Assembly (NCBI GenBank): GCA_016710075.1
Contig: JADJLO010000028.1
Location: 1 to 64,000 of the forward strand
Reading direction: 5' to 3'
Source of the DNA: Acidobacteriota bacterium
GTDB taxonomy: Bacteria > Acidobacteriota > Blastocatellia > RBC074
DNA length: 64,000 bases
Shown here: in pieces, positions 56,644-64,000 of the stretch
How positions within the stretch are numbered: the first letter of the stretch is position 1
How the letters are laid out: every line of letters starts with the position of its first letter
Position numbers and translations under genes: made by a program
The notes under the pieces: generated by a model
Database searches by the model: none
What the model was told of the DNA's origin: nothing
The model's input: the letters and a program-made list of their open reading frames with translations, nothing else

Positions 56644-57708
56644 ATGAGTGCACAAAGTAATCACAGGCATTACACCGCGTCTTCTGAAATATTGATCGAA
56701 GTGACACGCGGCAGCATGGTTGAATCGGTTCACCGCGGGTTTATAGTCGCGGTCGATGGCGGTGGCGATCCTGTTGCCGGACTCGGTGATATCAATGTCA
56801 CGACATATTTCAGGTCAGCGGCCAAGCCTTTTCAGTCTATTCCTCTGATCTCATCCGGGGCGGCAGATCATTTCCAGCTCAATTCGAAGGAGATTGCCGT
56901 GATCAATGGCTCTCACAGCGGCGAGCCGGTGCATCTTGAAGTCGTAAGGTCGATTTTGCACAAGACGGGCATCGATGAGTCCGCGCTGATGTGTGGATCT
57001 CACATGCCGTTTGACGATGTGACTGCCAGGCAACTGCGCTCTGAGAGCCGGCACGCGAGCGTGCTTCATAACAACTGTTCCGGAAAGCATGCCGGCATGC
57101 TGGCGCTGGCCAGTTTTCTAGGCGAAAAACTGGATGACTACATCGATCCTGCTCATCCGATTCAGCGGAAGATTCTTGAGGTAGTCGCTCTTTTCGCCGG
57201 TGTGCCGGCCGGCTCGATCACAATTGCCGTTGACGGTTGCAGCGCGCCGGTTTTCGGAATGTCCATTGCGTCTATGGCCCGAAGCTACGCACGGCTCGCC
57301 GCCTGCGATCAGACGGATTTTGAAGAAGATCTTAAGTCCGCCGCCCGAAGAGTCGTCGATTCAATGATCGAGTTTCCGGAAATGGTTGGAGGTCACCGCA
57401 ATCGGCTGGATACGGACCTGATGAAGGCGGCTAATGGCCAGGTTATCTCCAAGGTCGGGGCCGAAGGGGTTCAACTGCTCGGTGTTAAGCCTTGTAATCG
57501 TTATCCGATGGGCCTTGGCATTGCCATCAAGATCGAGGACGGAGATATCAGGCGCGCCAGAGATCCGGTCGTTCTGGAGACTCTCAGACAGCTTGGAATC
57601 CTCGATGAAGATCAACTCACAGGCCTTTCACGCTTCGCTCACGCCAAAATCCACAATCACCGCAGGCTTGGCCAAGTGCGGACATGCTTCAAAATAGAAG
57701 AAGTTTAA
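56644..57708 (+). CDS. Asparaginase (Asparaginase_II family)
   Basis: 354 residues of the AnsA/rhizobial Asparaginase_II family, distinct from the bacterial type I/II enzymes. It has VESVHRGFIVAVD, FRSAAKPFQ, NGSHSGEP, HNNCSGKHAGMLAL, VDGCSAPVF and VGGHRNRLDT. Family members hydrolyse L-asparagine to aspartate and ammonia. The gene starts 31 bases after a terminator and so has its own promoter. Confidence 0.9.
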   Translation: MSAQSNHRHYTASSEILIEVTRGSMVESVHRGFIVAVDGGGDPVAGLGDINVTTYFRSAAKPFQSIPLISSGAADHFQLNSKEIAVINGSHSGEPVHLEVVRSILHKTGIDESALMCGSHMPFDDVTARQLRSESRHASVLHNNCSGKHAGMLALASFLGEKLDDYIDPAHPIQRKILEVVALFAGVPAGSITIAVDGCSAPVFGMSIASMARSYARLAACDQTDFEEDLKSAARRVVDSMIEFPEMVGGHRNRLDTDLMKAANGQVISKVGAEGVQLLGVKPCNRYPMGLGIAIKIEDGDIRRARDPVVLETLRQLGILDEDQLTGLSRFAHAKIHNHRRLGQVRTCFKIEEV

Positions 57709-57836
57709 AGTGCGTCCGCTGCTTCAATGGAAGTTTAAACTCCAAAACCAGGCTCCAGCCTCTATCCGCAAATGATTCACTGATTCTGTAATTTCTCACA
57801 ATCCAGCAAAGGCGGAACCCTGGGTCCAGTTAAAAA

Positions 57837-57870
57837 CCAAAACCGCCGGCAACAGAGCCGACGGTTTTGG
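57837..57870. terminator. Bidirectional hairpin between convergent genes
   Basis: CCAAAACCGCCGGC, loop AACAGA, GCCGACGGTTTTGG: 13 of 14 positions pair. A-rich to the left, T-rich inside the right arm. It lies between the asparaginase and the GYxxG protein gene, which converge. Confidence 0.75.
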
Positions 57871-57910
57871 TGAAGTTCCTGATTTTGAAAGAATGGTTTA
57901 ACCGGAACGG

Positions 57911-58350
57911 TTACCATCTACGATTACTGCCATACTGGCGATAGCCTTCGGCATAGCCCCTGCGGAATCCCTGTCGGTAAACCGAGTTTCCTTTTCTGAA
58001 GTGGCTTGAGTTGTTCGGATCGGCTCGTCTGCGATCGCGAAAATCTTCCAGCCTCTGTCGAGGCCGTCACGATATCCCTTCTCCTCTTCCGGGTTGTATC
58101 CATTTCGCCCGCCGCGGTTATTGCCCCAGCGATCATTTCTGTCATCCCATCTGTCGTCGCGCCTGTCATTGCGCCTGTCATTGCGGCGATCACGCTCCCA
58201 GCGATCGTCTCTGCGGTTCTGGCCGTTTCCCCAACCCCAGCCCCATCCCTGTGCATAGGCCGACGAAAAACTCGATAGACCAGGGGCCAGCAGGAAGCCC
58301 ACTGCAAGCGCCAGCGCGAATACGAACTTTTTCATACTTTGATTTCTCAT
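57911..58350 (-). CDS. Small secreted Arg/Asp/GYxxG-rich protein, frameshifted
   Basis: Signal peptide (MKKFVFALALAVGFLLAPG...SSAYAQ) followed by a WGWGWGNGQNRR stretch, a repetitive Arg/Asp segment (about 18 RNDR/RDDR-type units) and GYxxG repeats. The frame that opens the gene diverges after KGYRDGLDRG. In the next frame the sequence reads LEDFRDRRRADPNNS and VYRQGFRRGYAEGYRQYG before a TAA at 57911-57913, clearly the natural end. One missing base at about 58050 explains this; the unshifted frame ends at 57898 in a nonsense tail. The role is unknown. ATG 58335 is an alternative start. Confidence 0.7.
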
Positions 58351-58593
58351 GACTTTTTCACTTCACCTGTATCTATCAGAGTGCGAAACTGCAACTGAAT
58401 TCCAGGTCTCCTTTCACGCACTTGTATATGCATATAGAATGCCAGTGAAATCGGGTCTGCAGTTTTATTTTTCAAGCTGTTGTAATTAAATGGCTTACGC
58501 TTTTAATGCGGCGTTCCGCCTGATGAATATAAAACATTCGACATACCAAAAGGTGTGAGCTGATAACGCAAAAGGAATCATTGCAGGAAGACG

Positions 58594-59721
58594 ATGAACG
58601 ACGAAATCCGCAGACTATTCCCCGTCACGCGAAATTATGTTTACTTGAATCATGCGGCCGTGGCGCCGATTTCAATTCCGGTATATCAGCGGATGCAGGA
58701 ATACACCGGGGATCTGCTAAACAACGGACTGGTCCATTTTCGCGAATGGGGCGGTGCCGTCAAAAGGGTCAGGCAGCTTGCCGCTGAATTCATCAATGCG
58801 GGCGCCGATGAGATTGCATTTGCGCCGAACACTTCTGCAGGGCTTGCGATGATCGCCAACGGGATCGACTGGCGGGAGGGGGATAATGTCGTGACGGCCG
58901 ATTGCGAGTTCCCGGCGAACGTCATCCCCTGGATGCGGCTCAAACGGGAAAAAGGCGTTGATGTTCGAATGGCGCGCGAGCGTGATGGAAGACTCGATGC
59001 CGGAGAGATCGTTGATTTGATCGATTCCCGCACCCGCGTGGTCAGTTTGAGCTTCGTCGAGTTCGGCAGCGGTTTCCGTAACGATCTTGAGGCCATCGGA
59101 AAATATTGTCGCGAAAGAGATCTTATTTTCGTGGTGGATGCGATTCAGGGGTTGGGAGCGCTGAAACTGGATGTTCAGGCGTGCTGCATCGACGCGCTTT
59201 CAGCCGATGCTCATAAATTCCTTCTCGGCCCCGACGGGGTCGGACTTCTCTACATCTCAAGGCGGGCGATGGAGAGCATCCGACCAACCGTCGTCGGCTG
59301 GATGAGCGTCGGCAACCCGGCGGACTATCTGAATTTCGAGCAGCCATACGCTGCCGGCGCGCGTCGCTTCGAGCCCGGCGCGCTCAATACCGCCGGTATT
59401 GTCGGGCTGGGCGCGGCCATTGAACTGTTCCAGCGCACCGGCATCGAGCAGATTGAAAATTACCTGCACGATCTTGGCGATTATCTTTGTCAGAGACTTG
59501 TTCAAAGAGGCTTCCGCATTTTCAGCTCTCGCCGGCACGGCGAAAAATCGGCCGTCATCTGCTGCACTCATGAAAAATATTCCTCTGAATTCCTGTACGA
59601 ACATCTCGATCAACAGGGCATCATCACGACCGCCCGGCTCGGACGCCTGCGCATCTCGCCTCATTTTTACAATAACCACGACGACATCGATCGCCTCATC
59701 GACTGCCTGCCGGCGAATTAG
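58594..59721 (+). CDS. Class V aminotransferase (cysteine desulfurase-like)
   Basis: PLP-dependent enzyme (375 residues). It has NHAAVAPI near the start, LSFVEFGSGFRNDLEAIG, a PLP-aspartate in VVDAIQGLG, and the Schiff-base lysine in SADAHKFLLGPDGVGLLY. The family holds cysteine desulfurases, isopenicillin N epimerase and kynureninase-like enzymes, and the exact reaction cannot be fixed. No isc/suf genes are near. Confidence 0.88.
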   Translation: MNDEIRRLFPVTRNYVYLNHAAVAPISIPVYQRMQEYTGDLLNNGLVHFREWGGAVKRVRQLAAEFINAGADEIAFAPNTSAGLAMIANGIDWREGDNVVTADCEFPANVIPWMRLKREKGVDVRMARERDGRLDAGEIVDLIDSRTRVVSLSFVEFGSGFRNDLEAIGKYCRERDLIFVVDAIQGLGALKLDVQACCIDALSADAHKFLLGPDGVGLLYISRRAMESIRPTVVGWMSVGNPADYLNFEQPYAAGARRFEPGALNTAGIVGLGAAIELFQRTGIEQIENYLHDLGDYLCQRLVQRGFRIFSSRRHGEKSAVICCTHEKYSSEFLYEHLDQQGIITTARLGRLRISPHFYNNHDDIDRLIDCLPAN

Positions 59722-59873
59722 CCGGCAGTATCAGTCAATAAATAATAATCGGGCTTTACAATTTCAACCTGAAAATGACAAGATTCGGGCTCTGACATCT
59801 TTAAATTCACCGACAATTGGTTCCTCCCGTCACAGGCGAGTACTTGGAGTTCTTCAATAATCAAGGAGCGATC

Positions 59874-61211
59874 ATGAGCAAGACATCACGCAGAGATTTC
59901 ATCAAAACGACAACGGCCGCGACGGCCGGTGTCGCGGTAACAGGTATCAATGCGCTCAGGGCTGAGCGGGTACTTGGCGCAAACGACCGCGTGAGGGTGG
60001 CCATAGTCGGCGCCAGCGATCGCACGATGAGTTCGCTTGTGCCGGCATTCATGAGCCAGACCGCCAATCTGAATTTCGAACTCGTCGCAGTCTGCGATAT
60101 CTGGAAGAAGCGTCGCGAGGAGACCCCGGCTGCGATCGCCAAAAAATACGGCATCAAAGAGCCGGCCCAGGTTCGCAACACCGATGAACTCTATTCGATG
60201 AAGGACATCGATGCGGTCATCGTAGGCACGGCGGATTTTCAGCACGCCTACCATGGCATCGAAGCCGTCAGGGCAGGCAAGGACTGCTATGTCGAAAAAC
60301 CTTTCGCCAACATCATGTCCGATGCCCGTGAGGCTCTGAAAGTGATCGGCGGATCGAAGCAGGTATTTCAGGTCGGAACTCAGCGCCGATCGACGCCGAG
60401 CTATATGCGCGCCAAGGAATATCTCGAATCCGGCAAGTTCGGTGACATCGTCATGGCCGAAATGACCTGGAACGTCAATCAGCCCGGGCGCTGGCGCAGG
60501 CCGAGCGTAGTCCCGCAGTTGAGGGAGGCTGATACCGATTGGAAACGCTACCTGATCAATCGGCCATATGAGCCGTTCGATGCCAGGAAGTATCTCGAGT
60601 TCCGGCTTTTCTGGCCGTATTCATCGGGTATTCCCTGCCAGTGGCTCGTCCATCAGATCGACACCGTACACTGGTTTACCGGGATTCCTCATCCTCGCAG
60701 CGTTGTAGCCAACGGCGGCATTTATCTTTGGAAAGACGGCCGCAAGAACTTCGATACCATGACGGCGGTTTTCGATTATCACGATGCGAAGAAGGACAAG
60801 GCATTCCAGGTTCTCTACAGTTCGCGCATGACCAATTCCGCAGGCGACGTCAAGGAGATCTATTACTCCAACGGCGGCACTCTCAATCTAGATACCAACA
60901 AGGTGACCGCTGAAGGCGGCTTGACTGCAAACTATGCCGGCGCCATGAAAATGCAGCCCAATCTTCTGGCCCCGCTCACTCTGGCCGATGAAGGCGGCAT
61001 CGAAACGGCCGCCAGCACCGGCGCCGACAAACAGACTACGGCTCACATGCGAAACTGGATGGAATGCGTCAGGAATCGCAACCAGAAGACAAACGCCGAC
61101 ATTCACGCGGCATATAATCATTCCGTCGCTCTCTGCATGACCATTGCGGCGATCCAGACAGGCAAACGAGTGACTTTCGACGACGCCAAACAGGAGGTCG
61201 TCACTGCCTGA
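59874..61211 (+). CDS. Gfo/Idh/MocA oxidoreductase with Tat signal
   Basis: NAD(P)-dependent sugar oxidoreductase family (about 445 residues), exported by Tat: SRRDFIKTTTAATAGVAVTG opens it. The nucleotide-binding part has VRVAIVGASDR and VEKPFA, with the key lysine in the latter. AAGGAGC lies seven bases before ATG 59874, so this start is preferred to 59817. It precedes a DUF6807 protein, and both probably act on carbohydrate in the periplasm. Confidence 0.9.
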   Translation: MSKTSRRDFIKTTTAATAGVAVTGINALRAERVLGANDRVRVAIVGASDRTMSSLVPAFMSQTANLNFELVAVCDIWKKRREETPAAIAKKYGIKEPAQVRNTDELYSMKDIDAVIVGTADFQHAYHGIEAVRAGKDCYVEKPFANIMSDAREALKVIGGSKQVFQVGTQRRSTPSYMRAKEYLESGKFGDIVMAEMTWNVNQPGRWRRPSVVPQLREADTDWKRYLINRPYEPFDARKYLEFRLFWPYSSGIPCQWLVHQIDTVHWFTGIPHPRSVVANGGIYLWKDGRKNFDTMTAVFDYHDAKKDKAFQVLYSSRMTNSAGDVKEIYYSNGGTLNLDTNKVTAEGGLTANYAGAMKMQPNLLAPLTLADEGGIETAASTGADKQTTAHMRNWMECVRNRNQKTNADIHAAYNHSVALCMTIAAIQTGKRVTFDDAKQEVVTA

Positions 61212-61352
61212 TCCGGATTCAATCGGATTGATGCGGAATCAAACCACCGAAGGCACAAATAAACTCAGAAGATTCACGCTCAGGCGTGAACTCTCAACGT
61301 GTTGAATGCCTGGTTTACAGCGCAGTTAGCTTGATTGGAAAATAATATCTTT

Positions 61353-62411
61353 ATGAAAACCATGCTTAACCTTGTCTTCACTCTGGCCCTTGCGCTGATG
61401 ATTTCTGTTACATCAAATGCCCAGAGTGTCAAAATCGTCGAAGCGAAGGAGAAGAAGCAACTCGATGTTCTTGTCGATGGAGAGTTATTCACTTCTTATG
61501 TCTACTGGGACGATCAGAAAAAACCGGTCCTCTATCCCTTGAAGACCTCGAAGGGCACCGTCGTCACCCGAGGATATCCGCTGGAAAAAGTCGCGGGCGA
61601 GAGAACCGATCATCCGCATCACATCTCATCCTGGTTCAATTACGGCAACATCAATGGAGTCGATTTCTGGAATACCCCGCCGGATAACGTCAAACGAGAT
61701 CAGGGTGCGCTCGATAAATTCGGAGTCATCAAGCACCGGGCTGTTAATACAGTCAAGAACGGCAGAGGCGCTGCTCAACTGGGTGTGACTATGGACTGGA
61801 TCATGCCCGATGGGTCGAAGATCATGCAGGAAGACGACCAGATCTTCTTCCGCGCGGCCAGGGATCTGCGCGTCATTGACCGCATCATCACGCTCACCGC
61901 GCAGGATAAGGAAGTTGTTTTCAGGGACAGCAAGGAAGGGGCTCTGGCAATCCGCGTGACTCGCTCACTTGAAGAGCCGTCCAAAGATCCCCTGGTCTTT
62001 ACCGATGATAAGGGCAACCCGACAGGCGTCCCGGTTCTCGATAACAAGGGCGTCGCCGGAGTCTATTTGAGCAGCGAGGGCAAGGTCGGCGAAAAAGAGG
62101 CCTGGGGAAAGCGCGCAAAATGGATGACACTGAGCGGCAACGTCAGGGGCGAGGATGTCGTCATTGCCATCTTCGATCATCCCCTCAATCCGACTTATCC
62201 AACCTACTGGCATGCACGCGGTTACGGACTCTTTGCCGCAAATCCCTTCGGCGCTAAAGAATTCACCAAAGGCGCCTCCACTCTCAATTACACCCTCAAA
62301 CCAGGCGAAAAAGCCACTTTCAGATTTCGTATCCTGATCCATTCCGGCAAACTTACCAAAGATCAGACCGAAATTCTTTACTCCAGATTTTTAAATGAGG
62401 TGAAGAACTAA
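61353..62411 (+). CDS. DUF6807 (PmoA-like) exported protein
   Basis: About 352 residues with a signal peptide (LVFTLALALMISVTSNAQ). It has GYPLEKVAGERTDHPHHIS, DFWNTPPDN and HARGYGLFAANPFGAKEFT, as in the DUF6807/PmoA-like proteins common near Gfo/Idh genes in sugar loci. The histidine-rich motif DHPHH may bind metal or sugar. ATG 61353 is preferred over TTG 61335. The reaction is not known. The stop codon touches the left arm of an inverted repeat. Confidence 0.85.
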   Translation: MKTMLNLVFTLALALMISVTSNAQSVKIVEAKEKKQLDVLVDGELFTSYVYWDDQKKPVLYPLKTSKGTVVTRGYPLEKVAGERTDHPHHISSWFNYGNINGVDFWNTPPDNVKRDQGALDKFGVIKHRAVNTVKNGRGAAQLGVTMDWIMPDGSKIMQEDDQIFFRAARDLRVIDRIITLTAQDKEVVFRDSKEGALAIRVTRSLEEPSKDPLVFTDDKGNPTGVPVLDNKGVAGVYLSSEGKVGEKEAWGKRAKWMTLSGNVRGEDVVIAIFDHPLNPTYPTYWHARGYGLFAANPFGAKEFTKGASTLNYTLKPGEKATFRFRILIHSGKLTKDQTEILYSRFLNEVKN

Positions 62412-62554
62412 AAGAAGTTTAAAGTCCAAAGTTTAAAGTTTAAAGTCCAAAGTTTAAAGTTTAAAGTTGGTTATCCACATGAGCTTCCTTGCAGTCATCT
62501 GGATAACTAACTTTAAACTTTAAACTTTGGACTTTAAACTTTGAACTTCTTTTA
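62410..62554. repeat. Inverted pair of AGTTTAA heptamer arms
   Basis: Left arm 62410-62477 has about eight AGTTTAA/AGTCCAA heptamers ending in GGTTATCC. Right arm 62501-62554 starts with GGATAAC and has about six reverse-complement units. The loop is 23 bases, the tightest of the family. The arms differ in unit count, as expected if heptamers are gained and lost. Confidence 0.9.
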
Positions 62555-62575
62555 GTTAGGCGGAAGCAGACCGTC

Positions 62576-62767
62576 TTACTCGATTGGGTGAAATCTGCCG
62601 TCGCAAACCGGCAATCCAGAAATCGAACCGGGTCTGGGGGGCTTGATGTTGCTGCTATTGTTGCCAGAACTGCTGCTACTAACGTTGTTTTGCGCCTTCA
62701 CTTCGCGGCCACATAGGGCAGCAATGTGAATAAGCAAAAGTGGATATCTACAATGCGAACATTGCAT
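62576..62767 (-). CDS. Possible small Ser/Asn-rich protein
   Basis: 63 residues. GGAGGTG lies about nine bases before the ATG, a strong ribosome site. The product opens with a CxxC pair (QCSHCRYPLLLIH), a short hydrophobic stretch and then a Ser/Asn/Pro-rich tail (SSSSSGNNSSNIKPPRPGS). No family is recognised. Neighbouring genes give no clue. It is kept because of the ribosome site. Confidence 0.4.
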   Translation of the reverse strand: MQCSHCRYPLLLIHIAALCGREVKAQNNVSSSSSGNNSSNIKPPRPGSISGLPVCDGRFHPIE

Positions 62768-62925
62768 AGAGGGGCACCTCCATTTGACGATTTCTCACGC
62801 TAAATTGCTTAAACTGCACCTGATCTGATGGGGGAGATGGGCATTATATATTGAACTTTTCATTTGTCTACATTTATTTTGAAAAATTTTCATACCATGG
62901 TGAAAAAAATTCATCATTTATAAGA

Positions 62926-62963
62926 CTGACGGCCACGAAAGCAATATTAATCGTGGCCGTCAG
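62926..62963 (-). terminator. Rho-independent terminator of the M48 protease gene
   Basis: CTGACGGCCACGA (62926-62938) pairs perfectly with TCGTGGCCGTCAG (62951-62963), with a 12-base loop. On the minus strand it lies 14 bases after the protease stop, followed by an A/T-rich run. Confidence 0.85.
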
Positions 62964-62977
62964 AGGTATGAAGGGTT

Positions 62978-64000
<1,023 letters not shown>

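Overview
The window looks like chromosome of a Gram-negative soil-type bacterium, most likely an Acidobacteriota (Blastocatellia-like). This is inferred from gene content: an Oar-like TonB receptor with a carboxypeptidase-regulatory N-terminus, several eukaryote-like Ser/Thr kinases, PEGA, DUF1501/DUF1549, VPS10/BNR and DUF6807 proteins, and heptose/LPS genes. No rRNA, tRNA, CRISPR, phage or transposase gene was seen.

Layout. 20-7840 (+): a lipid cluster of fatty acyl-AMP ligase, CmaA/CFA-type methyltransferase, free ACP, ferritin-like acyl-ACP desaturase, alpha/beta hydrolase and a ligase-ACP-PlsC fusion. Together they look able to activate a fatty acid, hold it on ACP, desaturate and methylate it, and pass it to a glycerolipid. 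7867-11606 (+): frameshifted TonB receptor. 11746-18785 (-): PEGA protein and two membrane Ser/Thr kinases, one fused to a formylglycine-enzyme-like domain, one with PDZ, membrane and GAF-like regions. 19060-27405 (-): one apparent operon of patatin phospholipase, TolC-like protein, adaptor lipoprotein, membrane fatty-acid desaturase and RND pump. 27730-36870: phosphofructokinase, serine hydrolase, NTF2-like protein, crotonase, a secreted unknown, FTCD, gamma-glutamyltransferase, a lone response regulator behind a sigma-54-type promoter, and a YjjX NTPase. 37013-47817: AAC(6')-like GNAT, DUF1501/DUF1549 pair, Nramp-like transporter with SDR and FadR-type regulator, BNR protein. 48083-55438: DNA polymerase I, AlkD-like protein, IlvE, Trm112-like protein, heptosyltransferase and heptose kinase. 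55919-64000: 3D-domain protein, asparaginase, GYxxG-repeat protein, class V aminotransferase, Gfo/Idh oxidoreductase, DUF6807 protein and an M48 protease cut by the window end.

Two features cut across the window. First, many gene junctions carry inverted repeats built from short units (AGTTTAA heptamers, GAATGNA heptamers, a GAAACAGACGAAA unit, and GCAGGCG twin palindromes). All share one arm-loop-arm plan, and in at least two cases a gene's C-terminus runs into an arm. Second, seven genes are each broken by a single small frameshift while both halves still look conserved. That suggests consensus errors in the assembly, or recent decay.
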